This document shows positions 1 through 8,765 of a DNA stretch of 64,000 nucleotides, one piece after another. Position numbers and translations under genes: made by a program. Positions within the stretch are counted from its first letter, which is position 1. Every line of letters starts with the position of its first letter. The notes beneath the pieces are model-generated. The model did no database searches. It worked only from the letters and a program-made list of their open reading frames with translations, and was not told where the DNA came from. Location: NCBI RefSeq assembly GCF_004803895.1, contig NZ_CP021978.1, positions 3,410,001-3,474,000 of the forward strand, read 5' to 3'. The DNA comes from Streptomyces hawaiiensis (GTDB taxonomy: Bacteria > Actinomycetota > Actinomycetes > Streptomycetales > Streptomycetaceae).

Positions 1-29
1 CGCGCTGTTCAGGCGTCCTCAGTGCGTCC

Positions 30-452
30 TCAGTAGGCCTCGACGACCTGGACCTCTTCCTCCGTGACCTCGCCCTCGACGATCCGGAAGGAGCGGAACT
101 GGAACTCGCCTGCCCCGTCGGTGTCGGCGGTGGAGACCAGGACGTAGTGGGCGCCGGGCTCGTTGGCGTAGGAGATGTCGGTGCGCGAGGGGTAGGCCTC
201 GGTCGCGGTGTGGGAGTGGTAGATGACCACCGGCTCCTCGTCGCGGTCGTCCATCTCGCGGTAGAGCTTGAGCAGGTCGCCGGAGTCGAACTCGTAGAAC
301 GTGGGCGACATGGCCGCGTTCAGCATGGGGATGAACCGCTCGGGGCGGTTCGAGCCCGCCGGTCCGGCGACGACGCCGCACGCCTCGTCGGGATGGTCCT
401 TGCGCGCATGGGCGACGATCTGGTCGACGAGGGCCTGGGTGATGGTCAGCAT
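30..452 (-). CDS. M67 (JAMM/MPN) metallopeptidase, Mec-like
   Basis: A 140-residue protein with the JAMM zinc-peptidase signature: a Glu in the early EACGV segment (residue 23) and HSH-x7-S-x2-D at about residues 79-92. In actinobacteria this family (Mec) cleaves the cysteine adduct from the C terminus of the sulfur carrier CysO and is normally encoded beside cysO and cysM; those genes would lie just left of the window and cannot be seen. The ATG at 450-452 matches the family start. The upstream reading frame runs on into unrelated sequence and is not part of the gene. The protease family is certain; the Mec role is inferred. Confidence 0.88.
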   Translation of the reverse strand: MLTITQALVDQIVAHARKDHPDEACGVVAGPAGSNRPERFIPMLNAAMSPTFYEFDSGDLLKLYREMDDRDEEPVVIYHSHTATEAYPSRTDISYANEPGAHYVLVSTADTDGAGEFQFRSFRIVEGEVTEEEVQVVEAY

Positions 453-472
453 GCTCGCCAGGATAAGCAGAA

Positions 473-509
473 GGGCCGTTCCGTACCGAGGACTGGTACG
501 GAACGGCCC
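473..509. terminator. 15-bp perfect hairpin upstream of the M67 gene
   Basis: Perfect 15-bp inverted repeat (473-487 and 495-509) with a 7-nt loop, only 21 bases before the start of the M67 gene. It follows a second hairpin in the same intergenic gap. It may be a backup terminator for the permease or a leader structure of the M67 gene. No long T tract follows on either strand. Confidence 0.55.
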
Positions 510-532
510 ACATGCCGGACGCCCTGAGCGGC

Positions 533-567
533 AGCGGCGGGGAGTGCCACGAGTACTCCCCGCCGCT
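533..567 (-). terminator. Terminator hairpin after the amino-acid permease
   Basis: Perfect 13-bp GC-rich inverted repeat (533-545 and 555-567) with a 9-nt loop, about 20 bases downstream of the permease stop codon, the expected place for its transcription terminator. Confidence 0.7.
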
Positions 568-586
568 GGGCGTCCGGGGCGGGGAG

Positions 587-2014
587 TCAGCCGACCTTCT
601 CGAACTCCGCGTCGCCGCGGCGCTCGGTGAGCTGCGGGTTGCGGCGCTTGAGGACCGCCCAGCCGACGCCCAGGGCGACGGCCCAGCCGGCCGCGACGTA
701 CAGGCAGACCCGCGCGTCCTTGTCGTACGCGATCATGCAGGTCACGCCGATGAGGAAGACGAGCGCGACCCAGCTGAAGAGCGCCCCGCCGGGAGCGGGG
801 AAGGACGAGGCGCGCAGCCGGCCCGCGTCGACCGCTGCGCGGTAGCGGATGTGGCTGACGAGGATCATCATCCAGGTCCAGATGCCGGCCGCGGTGGCGA
901 CGGAGGTGACGTAGAGGAACGCCTTCTCCGGGACGACGTAGTTCAGGACGACGCCGATGCCCATGAGCGCCACGGAGACCGTGATGCCGACGGCGGGCGT
1001 CTTGCGGGTGTTGAGCTTGCCGAACGCCTGCGGCGCCTCGCTGTTGGCGGCCAGGTCGCGCAGCATCCGGCCGGTCGAGTACATGCCCGAGTTGCAGGAC
1101 GACAGGGCCGCGGTGAGCACCACGAAGTTGACGATGCCCGCGGCGAGCGGGATGCCGATCTCGCCGAACGCGTGGACGAAGGGGCTCTCGCCGGCGGAGA
1201 AGTCGGTCCACTTGACGACGGAGAGGATCACCAGCAGGGCGCCGACGTAGAAGACGATGATGCGCCAGGGCAGGGTGTTGATGGCCTTGGGCAGGGTCTT
1301 CTCGGGGTTCTCGGACTCGCCCGCGGTGACGCCGACGAGCTCGACGGCGAGGTAGGCGAACATGACGCCCTGGAGCGTCATCAGGCTGGAGCCGATGCCG
1401 TTCGGGAAGAAGCCGTCGTGCGACCAGAGGTTGGAGACGGTGGCGGTGTCACCGGCGTCGGAGAAGCCGAGGGTGAGCACGCCGAGACCGATGACGATCA
1501 TGCCGATGATGGCCGTGACCTTGATCATCGAGAACCAGAACTCGACCTCGCCGAAGATCTTGACGGAGATCAGGTTGACGCCGAAGAGCACCACGAGGAA
1601 CACCAGGGCGCTGACCCACTGCGGGATCTCCGGGAACCAGAAGTGGATGTAGATCGCGGCGGCGGTGAGCTCGGCCATGCCGGTGACCACCCACATGAGC
1701 CAGTACGTCCAGCCCGTGACGAAGCCGAAGAACGGGCCGAGGAATTCGCGGGCGTACTCGGCGAAGGAGCCGGAGACGGGCCGGTAGAGGAGCAGTTCGC
1801 CCAGGGCCCGCATGATGAAGAAGATGACGACGCCCGCGAGGGCGTACATGAGGATGATGCTGGGGCCGGCCTTGGCGATGTTCGCTCCGGCACCCATGAA
1901 CAGGCCGACGCCGATGGCGCCGCCGATGGCGATCATCTGGACCTGGCGGCTGCCGAGGCCGCGCTCGTACCCCTCTTCGGGCACGTTTTCCGTGTCGACC
2001 TGCGCAGAGGTCAT
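587..2014 (-). CDS. APC-family amino acid permease
   Basis: A 475-residue inner-membrane transporter of the amino acid-polyamine-organocation superfamily with about 12 hydrophobic segments. The first segment carries the IGGAIGVGLFMGAG motif (about residues 28-41) that forms the unwound, substrate-binding part of TM1 in this fold. A GESENPEKTLPKAIN loop is also typical. It most resembles the L-asparagine/GABA permease branch, but substrate cannot be fixed. The ATG at 2012-2014 is preceded by a purine-rich AGAAAGG at good spacing; an in-frame ATG seven codons earlier overlaps that site and is less likely. It is monocistronic, with a terminator hairpin downstream. Confidence 0.9.
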   Translation of the reverse strand: MTSAQVDTENVPEEGYERGLGSRQVQMIAIGGAIGVGLFMGAGANIAKAGPSIILMYALAGVVIFFIMRALGELLLYRPVSGSFAEYAREFLGPFFGFVTGWTYWLMWVVTGMAELTAAAIYIHFWFPEIPQWVSALVFLVVLFGVNLISVKIFGEVEFWFSMIKVTAIIGMIVIGLGVLTLGFSDAGDTATVSNLWSHDGFFPNGIGSSLMTLQGVMFAYLAVELVGVTAGESENPEKTLPKAINTLPWRIIVFYVGALLVILSVVKWTDFSAGESPFVHAFGEIGIPLAAGIVNFVVLTAALSSCNSGMYSTGRMLRDLAANSEAPQAFGKLNTRKTPAVGITVSVALMGIGVVLNYVVPEKAFLYVTSVATAAGIWTWMMILVSHIRYRAAVDAGRLRASSFPAPGGALFSWVALVFLIGVTCMIAYDKDARVCLYVAAGWAVALGVGWAVLKRRNPQLTERRGDAEFEKVG

Positions 2015-2379
2015 GTGTGGTGCGCCTTTCTCCATGCCGACCCGGACCTCTCGTCGGCCTCGGATCGGGTTTCGATCCCCCCGGAATGATGGAGCTGAGC
2101 GGGCCCGGAAGCCCGCTCGTGCCTGGCCGGCGGTTGCCGGCTCGGTGGCGCACCCGGCCGAACATTCGGGTGGTGTTCTGCCGGGCGGTCGTGAAGATCT
2201 ATCACGGCCGCAACACTGATCACCGGCATGGAATGTGGCACACCGCACAGGGAAAAGCGCACAAAACGCTTTCGAAGAGGCCATAGAAGGCGGGTGCGGT
2301 GACGGGATCGTTATCCGGATTTGAGTGTCCGCTGAGCGAACACCCTTCGGTCACCCGGCGGTCACACAACCTGCACTGA
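2015..2379. other. Intergenic region, permease upstream side
   Basis: About 365 bases without a convincing gene. It should carry the permease promoter and the 3' end of the DUF2017 transcript. The only clear structure is a near-perfect 19-bp palindrome at 2325-2343 (GTGTCCGCT-G-AGCGAACAC with one mismatched pair), which could be a weak terminator or a regulator site. Confidence 0.5.
2325..2343. repeat. 19-bp imperfect palindrome
   Basis: GTGTCCGCT and AGCGAACAC arms pair around one central base, with a single mismatch in nine positions. It lies 36 bases after the DUF2017 stop codon and about 310 bases before the permease start, so a short terminator and an operator are both possible. Confidence 0.4.
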
Positions 2380-2988
2380 TCAGGCCATAAGGGTTCCGAC
2401 CAGCGTCTCCTGGAGTCCACCCAGCCACAGATAGGCCATCACCATCGGCTTGCGCGGGTCCTCGTCCGGGAGCCGGTAGAGCAGGTCGGTGTCCTCGTCG
2501 TCGGTGATCTCCAGCCGCGAGCCGATCGCGAGCCGCAGATCGTTCAGGGCGCCCAGCCACTGCTGGGACTCCGCAGGCGACAGCTTCAGCACGGCGCCGC
2601 CCTCGCCGGCCGAGGCCGCAGAGAGCGCGTCGAGGGAGCGGATCACCGCGAGGGCGCTGTCGCGCTTGCCGGCCCGCAGGTCGTTCTCGGTGTAACGCCG
2701 GAACTCCGCCGAATACGCCCGCTGCTCCTCGGCGTCCCGCGCCGAGGCGGGCTGCTCGGGGTCGCTGTAGGCGTCCGGGAAGAGCCGCCTGAGCACCGGG
2801 TCGGCGGGCGGCTCGCTCGGGCCGTCGGCGAACAGCTCGGCGAGCGGGTCACCGGAGGTGTCCTCGGCGGGACCGGGGCCGATGAGCTCCAGGAGCTGGA
2901 CGGCCAGCGACCGGATGATCGAGATCTCGACGTCGTCGAGGGCGACGGCCGCGCCGCCGCCGGGGAGCGGTTCGAAGGTTCCGGGCAT
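2380..2988 (-). CDS. DUF2017 family protein
   Basis: A 202-residue acidic soluble protein matching the actinobacterial DUF2017 family, which is usually encoded directly after clpS. A conserved C-terminal block (DLLYRLPDEDPRKPMVMAYLWLGGLQE is the characteristic region, residues about 168-194) ends the protein. Its function is unknown. Start chosen at ATG 2986-2988, with AAAGG six bases upstream. It begins 32 bases after clpS and is very probably co-transcribed with it, which suggests a link with ClpAP/ClpCP adaptor function, but nothing in the sequence shows this directly. Confidence 0.85.
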   Translation of the reverse strand: MPGTFEPLPGGGAAVALDDVEISIIRSLAVQLLELIGPGPAEDTSGDPLAELFADGPSEPPADPVLRRLFPDAYSDPEQPASARDAEEQRAYSAEFRRYTENDLRAGKRDSALAVIRSLDALSAASAGEGGAVLKLSPAESQQWLGALNDLRLAIGSRLEITDDEDTDLLYRLPDEDPRKPMVMAYLWLGGLQETLVGTLMA

Positions 2989-3020
2989 GAACGCCTTTTC
3001 GCTGCTGGGCGGGGAACTGG

Positions 3021-3338
3021 CTACTTGCGGTCCTGCTGGAGGGTGGCCCACAGGCCGTAGCCGTGCATGGCCTGCACGTCGCGTTCCATCTCCTCGCGGC
3101 TGCCGCTGGAGACGACCGCCCGGCCCTTGTGGTGGACGTCGAGCATGAGCTTGGTGGCCTTGTCCTTGGAGTAGCCGAAGTACGACTGGAAGACGTACGT
3201 CACATAGCTCATGAGGTTGACCGGGTCGTTGTGGACGATGGTGACCCACGGGACGTCCGGCTCGGGTACGGCGAAGACCTCCTCCGCCGACTCGGTGCGT
3301 TCGATCTCCAGGGGCGCGGGTGACGTCACACTGCCCAT
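3021..3338 (-). CDS. clpS: ATP-dependent Clp protease adaptor ClpS
   Basis: A 105-residue adaptor of the N-end-rule pathway that delivers substrates to a ClpA/ClpC ATPase. The core reads [15 protein letters not shown] at about residues 32-46, containing the conserved NDP motif that helps recognise N-degrons, followed by the VHHKGRAVV segment. About 25 variable residues precede the core, normal for actinobacteria. ATG 3336-3338 has a poor ribosome site, but the length fits. First gene of the clpS-DUF2017 pair, divergent from pncB with a 118-base shared promoter region. Confidence 0.93.
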   Translation of the reverse strand: MGSVTSPAPLEIERTESAEEVFAVPEPDVPWVTIVHNDPVNLMSYVTYVFQSYFGYSKDKATKLMLDVHHKGRAVVSSGSREEMERDVQAMHGYGLWATLQQDRK

Positions 3339-3420
3339 GCTGCCACCCGAGGGGGGTAGTCGCACAAACGGGCCTGGCCGTAAGGCGATCGCGTCCTGCG
3401 GGAATCCCCCGGGACTGCAA

Positions 3421-3449
3421 TCGTCAGACTGACGAAATGGGGGTACGAT
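3421..3449 (+). promoter_or_regulatory. Palindromic operator and promoter of pncB
   Basis: A perfect 15-bp palindrome (TCGTCAG-A-CTGACGA, 3421-3435) lies just upstream of a TACGAT -10 box (3444-3449). The ATG of pncB starts eight bases after that box, so the transcript is probably leaderless. A weak -35 (3421-3426) with 17-bp spacing would fall inside the palindrome, so a bound protein would block RNA polymerase. An NAD-pathway repressor is an obvious candidate but is not shown. Confidence 0.55.
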
Positions 3450-3456
3450 CCCGCTC

Positions 3457-4803
3457 ATGAACACAGCGGACCTTGGGCTGCCGGTGGACGTTCCCTCGAC
3501 GGCGCTCTTCACGGACCAGTACGAGCTGACGATGCTGCGGGCCGCCCTCGCGTCGGGCACGGCCGAGCGGCGGAGCGTGTTCGAGGTCTTCACCCGGCGG
3601 CTGCCGAACGGGCGCCGCTACGGCGTCGTGGGCGGCACCGGACGGGTGCTGGACGCGGTGGAGAACTTCCGCTTCGACACGGCCGTGCTGAACTTCCTGC
3701 GCGAGCGGGAGATCGTCGGCGAGGAGACCCTCGACTGGCTCGCCGGCTACCGGTTCAGCGGGGACATCTGGGGCTACCCCGAGGGCGAGGTGTACTTCCC
3801 GGGCTCGCCGATCATGCGGGTCGAGGGCACCTTCGCCGAGTGCGTGCTGCTGGAGACCGTGATCCTGTCGATCCTCAACCACGACTCGGCGATCGCCGCG
3901 GCCGCCTCGCGCATGTCGGCGGCCGCGGGTGACCGGCCGCTGATCGAGATGGGCGCCCGGCGCACGCACGAGCTGGCGGCGGTGGCGGCCTCCCGGGCCG
4001 CGTACGTCGGCGGCTTCGCGACCACCTCCGACCTGGCGGCCGGCTTCCGCTACGACATCCCGACCGTCGGCACCTCCGCGCACGCCTTCACCCTGCTGCA
4101 CGACAGCGAGCGGGACGCCTTCCAGGCCCAGGTGAACACGCTGGGCCGGGGCACCACGCTGCTGGTGGACACCTACGACGTCGCCGAGGCGGTCCGTACG
4201 GCCGTGGAGGTCGCCGGGACCGAGCTGGGCGCGGTGCGGATCGACTCCGGCGACCTGCTGTTGGTCGCGCACCGGGTGCGGCAGCAGCTGGACGAGCTGG
4301 GCGCGAGGGACACGAAGATCGTCGTGACGTCGGACCTGGACGAGTACGCCATCGCCTCGCTGGCGGCGGCGCCGGTGGACGCCTACGGCGTGGGGACGCA
4401 GCTGGTGACCGGCTCCGGCCACCCCACGTCCTCGATGGTCTACAAGCTGGTCGCGCGGGCGGAGTCCGCCGATCCGAAGGCGCCGCTGGTGCCGGTGGCG
4501 AAGAAGTCCAGCGGCGGCAAGACGTCGGTCGGCGGACGCAAGTGGGCCGCGCGGCGGCTGGACGCGTACGGGGTCGCCGAGGCCGAGGTGATCGGCACCG
4601 GTGCGGTGCCGGCCGGGCTCGCGGACCGGCAGCTGCTGGTGGAGCTGGTCAAGGGGGGCGAGGTGGTGGCGCGCGAGCCGCTGGACGCGGCGCGGGAGCG
4701 GCACACGAGGGCGCGCGCGGGTCTTCCGATGTCGGCCACGCAGCTCTCGCGCGGGGAGCCCGTCCTTCCCACGGAGTACCTGCACGGGACCTCGGGTAGC
4801 TAA
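3457..4803 (+). CDS. pncB: Nicotinate phosphoribosyltransferase
   Basis: A 448-residue cytosolic enzyme that converts nicotinate and PRPP to nicotinate mononucleotide in the Preiss-Handler NAD salvage pathway. Visible family marks are the N-terminal TDQYELTM segment (about residue 20), the GTSAHAF block (about 207-213) with the histidine that becomes phosphorylated, and the IDSGDL segment (about 263) of the phosphate-binding half. Length is as usual for the actinobacterial type. pncA follows after 115 bases on the same strand, so nicotinamide deamidation and nicotinate capture are probably co-expressed. The start has no good ribosome site, consistent with a leaderless mRNA. Confidence 0.95.
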   Translation: MNTADLGLPVDVPSTALFTDQYELTMLRAALASGTAERRSVFEVFTRRLPNGRRYGVVGGTGRVLDAVENFRFDTAVLNFLREREIVGEETLDWLAGYRFSGDIWGYPEGEVYFPGSPIMRVEGTFAECVLLETVILSILNHDSAIAAAASRMSAAAGDRPLIEMGARRTHELAAVAASRAAYVGGFATTSDLAAGFRYDIPTVGTSAHAFTLLHDSERDAFQAQVNTLGRGTTLLVDTYDVAEAVRTAVEVAGTELGAVRIDSGDLLLVAHRVRQQLDELGARDTKIVVTSDLDEYAIASLAAAPVDAYGVGTQLVTGSGHPTSSMVYKLVARAESADPKAPLVPVAKKSSGGKTSVGGRKWAARRLDAYGVAEAEVIGTGAVPAGLADRQLLVELVKGGEVVAREPLDAARERHTRARAGLPMSATQLSRGEPVLPTEYLHGTSGS

Positions 4804-4918
4804 TTGCGGTGTGCCGTGATGCGCCGACCCGTGCCCCCTCCCGGCCGCTCCCCTTTGTCCATAGGCTCGGTGGTTCACCGGCCGGGCCTGCCGACCTCAT
4901 AGCCGAAGGACACCGCCC

Positions 4919-5509
4919 ATGCGCCGCGCCTTGATCGTCGTAGACGTGCAGAACGACTTCTGCGAGGGGGGCAGCCTCGCCGTGGCCGGCGGCGCCGACG
5001 TGGCCGCCGCCGTCACGGAGCTGATCGGGCAGGCGGCCGGGTCCGGCTACCAGCACGTCGTGGCCTCGCGCGACCACCACATCGCCCCCGGCGGCCACTT
5101 CTCCACCAACCCCGACTACGTCCGCTCCTGGCCCGCGCACTGCGTCGCCGGTACGGAGGGCGTCGGCTTCCACCCGAACTTCGCCCCCGCCGTCGCCTCC
5201 GGCGCGGTCGACGCCGTGTTCGACAAGGGGGCGTACTCGGCGGCGTACAGCGGCTTCGAGGGAACCGACGAGAACGGCACGCCCCTGGCCGACTGGCTGC
5301 GCTCCCGCGAGGTCACGGAGGTCGACGTGGTGGGCATCGCCACGGACCACTGCGTACGCGCCACGGCCCTGGACGCCGCACGGGAGGGTTTCCGTACGCA
5401 GGTCCTCCTCGACCTGACGGCGGGCGTCTCCCAGGAGACCACCGAGCGGGCGATCGAGGAGTTGCGGGAGGCGGGCGTGGAGCTGTCGGGCAAGCCGGTC
5501 CTCCCGTAG
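4919..5509 (+). CDS. pncA: Nicotinamidase
   Basis: A 196-residue isochorismatase-fold hydrolase that deamidates nicotinamide to nicotinate, the substrate of the preceding PncB. The catalytic triad is visible: Asp in DVQNDFCEGG (residue 8), Lys in FDKGAYS (about 102) and Cys in TDHCVRATALDA (about 143). The metal-site residues are in the SRDHH...GGHF region (about 44-61). ATG at 4919 has AAGGA nine bases upstream. It converges on a small gene on the other strand 19 bases beyond. Confidence 0.95.
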   Translation: MRRALIVVDVQNDFCEGGSLAVAGGADVAAAVTELIGQAAGSGYQHVVASRDHHIAPGGHFSTNPDYVRSWPAHCVAGTEGVGFHPNFAPAVASGAVDAVFDKGAYSAAYSGFEGTDENGTPLADWLRSREVTEVDVVGIATDHCVRATALDAAREGFRTQVLLDLTAGVSQETTERAIEELREAGVELSGKPVLP

Positions 5510-5528
5510 CGCTCGGGCCCCCGGCCGG

Positions 5529-5873
5529 TCAGGTCGTGGCCGTCGGGCGCCTGAGGAGGGCTCTGATCGGACGCCACAGTTCCTGGACCAGGTCCGGGCT
5601 GGACGCGACACCGTTGTCGGGGGCCGTGCGCCATATGAGGCCGTCGGGATGGTGCAGGACCGCGGTGATCTCGTCGGGGGTCGGCGGGGCGGCGTTGCCG
5701 CGCAGGTAGACCGAGCGCAGACCGAGATTGCGGAGCCTGGTCAGGGCCCGGGCGCGGTTCACGGAGTGGACGAGGACGCGGACGGCGCCGGGGCCGTCGG
5801 CGGCGGGGCTGGGCAGGTTCAGTGCCACCACCACCATGCCGTTCGGCAGCTTGCAAAAGCCTCCTGCGGCCAT
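5529..5873 (-). CDS. Conserved Streptomyces protein of unknown function
   Basis: A 114-residue protein with no family I can name. It has no signal peptide or membrane segment. It starts with a small hydrophobic strand region (MVVVALNLP) and contains RVLVHSVNRARALTRLRNLGLRSVYL, with two alternating strand-helix units, suggesting a small alpha/beta fold. Codon use is like the neighbours, so it is probably real. It converges on pncA. Confidence 0.7.
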   Translation of the reverse strand: MAAGGFCKLPNGMVVVALNLPSPAADGPGAVRVLVHSVNRARALTRLRNLGLRSVYLRGNAAPPTPDEITAVLHHPDGLIWRTAPDNGVASSPDLVQELWRPIRALLRRPTATT

Positions 5874-5934
5874 GCGCTCATCCCCCCGTGTCGGTCGGTG
5901 TCAATAAGAGAGCCACAGGACGCACCTAAACACG

Positions 5935-5970
5935 GATCGGCGGTGACCCGCCAGTGGGTCACCGCCGATC
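5935..5970 (-). terminator. Terminator of the M6 protease gene
   Basis: Perfect 15-bp inverted repeat (5935-5949 and 5956-5970) with a 6-nt loop, 25 bases after the protease stop codon. It also separates that gene from the convergently oriented tail of the small gene region. Confidence 0.8.
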
Positions 5971-5995
5971 ATGCTCTGACCTGCAAGGATGCGGA

Positions 5996-8344
5996 TTACC
6001 TACCCGCGGCGCCGACCTCCAGCTCGATCGTCGAGCCGTTCTTGGCTTCCTTGAGGATCTTGATCTTCGTGTTGGTGTCAGTGATCTTGACACCCGCGGT
6101 CGGGTTCGACTCGTCGTAGTAGTCGCTCTTCCGGTCGTTGAAGACCGAGACGCCCTTCGAGCCCGGGATGTACTTCGCCACGTCCGCCTTGTGCAGCGTC
6201 ATACCGTCGGTGCGGTAGAGGCTGAACGGCGAGTCGTAGGCCTGGATGCGGTTGCGCATCAGCGTGCCGTCGGCCCACTTCAGCGCGTCCGGGTGCGAGT
6301 CGATCGGCAGGACCAGGCCGGTGCCCTGGTGCTGGCTGGTGTTGTTGTCCGCCTGGGAGGTGTCCCACTTCCAGATCAGCAGGCCGTTCTGGTACGCGTA
6401 GTGCTCCACCCAGTCCGGGCGCGCGGTGAAGCCGAAGTTGTACGGGCCGACCTTCAGCGTCTTGTCGTACGACACGTACTGCCGGTTCTCGGCGAGGTAG
6501 TACTGCGCGTAGTCCTTGGTGAAGGACGCGCCGATGCGGGAGAAGCCGGTGGCCTTCCACGCCGCGTCCGCGCTCTCGGCGTTGTCGGAGAAGACGGGCG
6601 CACCGTCGGCCGTCACCGTGATCGCGTCGGCCGCGAAGCCCTTCTGGGCCACGCCGCCGTCGGTCTGGTAGCGGAAGCGGAGGTCGATCTTCTTGCCGGC
6701 GTAGGCGTCGAGCGGGAAGGCGAGCTTCTTGTAGCCGTCGACCGTGCCGGTCAGAACCGGCTTGTCGCTGCCGTCGCGCGGGATCGGCTGGCCGCCCACC
6801 GTGCCGTCGAGGGCGGTCCAGTTGGCGCCGCCGTCGGTCGAGACCTCGGTGTAGAGGTAGTCGTAGTTGGCCTCGATGTCGTACCAGCCGTCGAGGGTCA
6901 GCTGCGCCTTCGACGTGCCGGTCAGGTCGACCGGACGCGACAGGGTGTTCTTGAGGTTGTCACCGCTGCCGCTCCACCACTGGGTCTTGCCCTCGGCGGG
7001 GGTGACGATCTCGGTGGTGACCGCCTTCTTGGGCAGCTCGACCACGAGCGCCTGCTTGTGCTTGGTGTTGTACTCCGCCACACCCAGCTTGTGCCAGGAG
7101 TTGACACCGGCCTTGGCCCGGTCGTAGTTCAGCCAGCCCAGCTGGAGCTTGTCCCAGGCGGTCATGTCGCCGGGCAGGTCGCCGATCTCGTTCTTGCCGG
7201 TGCCGAGCCAGGAACCGGACGACATCAGCGTCCAGAAGCCGGTGGAGTTCTCGCCGCCCGAGGTGTCGTAGTGGTCCGGCAGACCGAGGTCGTGACCGTA
7301 CTCGTGGGCGTAGACACCGAGTCCGCCGTTCTCCGGCTGGACGGTGTAGTCGCCGACCCAGATGCCGGTGTCGCCGATCTTCGCACCACCGAGCTTGTTG
7401 TTCTCGGGGCCGGTGGCGCCGGCGTCGGTGCCGAAGGCGTACCAGCGGTGGGCCCAGATCGCGTCGGTGCCCTGGGCGCCGCCGCCCGCGGACTCGTCCT
7501 CGCCGGCGTGCACGATCTGGAAGTGGTCGATGTAGCCGTCCGGCTCGTTGAAGTCGCCGTCGCCGTCGAAGTCGTAGCGGTCCCACTCGTCGAAGCGCGC
7601 GACGTCCGCCTTGATCTGCGCGTCGGTCCTCCCCGCTGCCTTCTGCTGGGAGACCCAGGCGTTCAGACCGTCGCTGACGACGTTCCACACGCTGGAGCAG
7701 TTGGTGTCACCGCAGGCGTTGTTGCCGTAACGCGCCTCGTTGTAGGGGACCTTGACCCAGTCGGAGACCTCGCCGTCGACCGAGTAGCGGCCCGAGGACT
7801 GCTTCTCGTAGTAGGTCTTGACCGAGTCGACGCCCTTGCCGGAACCGAAGTACAGGTCCTGGAAGTAGTCCCGGTCGTAGTCGGCCCGCCAGGCCGTGGA
7901 GTTGTCCTTCTTGCGGTCGGGCTTGGGTATCGTGTTGTGCATCGGGCCCGGGGTGCCGCCGTAGCGGCTGTCGACCTTGTCCCCGAACTCGACCAGGATC
8001 GTGAAGATCTTGTCGGTCTTCTCGCGGCCGAGCTCGACGTACTTGTCGTCGCCCTTCTTGCTCTTGAGCTGGACGACCTTCGAACCCTCGCGGTTCTTGA
8101 CCTTGGTCTTGCCCGATATGACCTGCTTCAGTGCCTCCTCGCGCTGAGCGTCCTGAGTCTTGCTCAGCGGGCCTTCGAGGTCGTGCTCGTCGTGGTGACG
8201 ATCCGCCGGGTCATGCCGGTCCACGGTGGTGGAACGGGGAGCCGAGGCGTCGTCGGCCACCGCGTACGTCGAGGCGGTGGTGGTGGCCGCCGCGAGCGCC
8301 ACGCCGATGGCGGCCGCTCTGAACGTCCAGGGTCTACTGGTCAC
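5996..8344 (-). CDS. Secreted M6-family (immune inhibitor A) metalloprotease
   Basis: A 782-residue secreted protease. An N-terminal signal peptide (Arg at about 3 and 9, hydrophobic core, AVADD cut region near residue 29) precedes a prodomain and the zinc site HEYGHDLGLPDH at about residues 340-351, a HExxHxxxxxH motif. The C-terminal half has the beta-rich MAM/jelly-roll-like region of InhA proteins. GTG at 8342-8344 is chosen because GGGGGAGG lies seven bases upstream and the signal peptide starts there; the longer upstream reading frame is not used. Upstream inverted repeats at 8425-8491 suggest a dedicated regulator. Confidence 0.9.
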   Translation of the reverse strand: MTSRPWTFRAAAIGVALAAATTTASTYAVADDASAPRSTTVDRHDPADRHHDEHDLEGPLSKTQDAQREEALKQVISGKTKVKNREGSKVVQLKSKKGDDKYVELGREKTDKIFTILVEFGDKVDSRYGGTPGPMHNTIPKPDRKKDNSTAWRADYDRDYFQDLYFGSGKGVDSVKTYYEKQSSGRYSVDGEVSDWVKVPYNEARYGNNACGDTNCSSVWNVVSDGLNAWVSQQKAAGRTDAQIKADVARFDEWDRYDFDGDGDFNEPDGYIDHFQIVHAGEDESAGGGAQGTDAIWAHRWYAFGTDAGATGPENNKLGGAKIGDTGIWVGDYTVQPENGGLGVYAHEYGHDLGLPDHYDTSGGENSTGFWTLMSSGSWLGTGKNEIGDLPGDMTAWDKLQLGWLNYDRAKAGVNSWHKLGVAEYNTKHKQALVVELPKKAVTTEIVTPAEGKTQWWSGSGDNLKNTLSRPVDLTGTSKAQLTLDGWYDIEANYDYLYTEVSTDGGANWTALDGTVGGQPIPRDGSDKPVLTGTVDGYKKLAFPLDAYAGKKIDLRFRYQTDGGVAQKGFAADAITVTADGAPVFSDNAESADAAWKATGFSRIGASFTKDYAQYYLAENRQYVSYDKTLKVGPYNFGFTARPDWVEHYAYQNGLLIWKWDTSQADNNTSQHQGTGLVLPIDSHPDALKWADGTLMRNRIQAYDSPFSLYRTDGMTLHKADVAKYIPGSKGVSVFNDRKSDYYDESNPTAGVKITDTNTKIKILKEAKNGSTIELEVGAAGR

Positions 8345-8424
8345 TTGAGATCCTCCCCCGCGTTCGGGCGCGCGGCAGGCAGGGTCCCGGTCGTGGAAGT
8401 CCGCGCGCGCGTGATCAACGCGTG

Positions 8425-8491
8425 TAGTCAAGTGACGACATTTGACTAGAGGTTTAGAAGAAAAGACAGACCTTGACTTGGACAGGTCAAG
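8425..8491 (-). promoter_or_regulatory. TTGAC inverted-repeat cluster upstream of the M6 protease
   Basis: Two related inverted repeats: TAGTCAA (8425-8431) with TTGACTA (8442-8448), and CTTGAC (8472-8477) with GTCAAG (8486-8491). They lie 80-150 bases before the protease start. Shared half sites of the form TTGAC/GTCAA suggest a dimeric regulator with two sites or overlapping -35 boxes. The rest of the gap to 8765 shows nothing else I recognise. Confidence 0.45.
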
Positions 8492-8765
8492 TGCACTATG
8501 CGGAGGCAATGTTCGTTTTACGGACAACCAAACAGTTGCCCCGTGGCCCTCGCCACCGGCAAACCGGGCGCGTCATATGTCCACTCCGTGGACGTCATGA
8601 CTCCGTGCGCCCCCTGTGCACCGCCCTTGTTGATTAGGTCACGCTTACCGCCGGTTCCGGTCGGGCACGCTGCCGGTGAGAATGTCGGATGGCGGAACGC
8701 CCGGAAGCCGGCGCAATGCCAGGTCGACACCCCCGTGGATCCCCACTTTCGAGGACATGATGGCC

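Noticed and set aside
512..2089. A 525-codon frame on the plus strand opposite the amino-acid permease
   Set aside because: The product is Asp/Glu/Arg/Gly-rich without a family match. It mirrors the high-GC codon bias of the permease on the other strand.
5954..8449. An 831-codon frame on the plus strand opposite the M6 protease
   Set aside because: Val/Leu/Arg/Gly repetitive composition, no domain and complete overlap with a well-supported protease gene.
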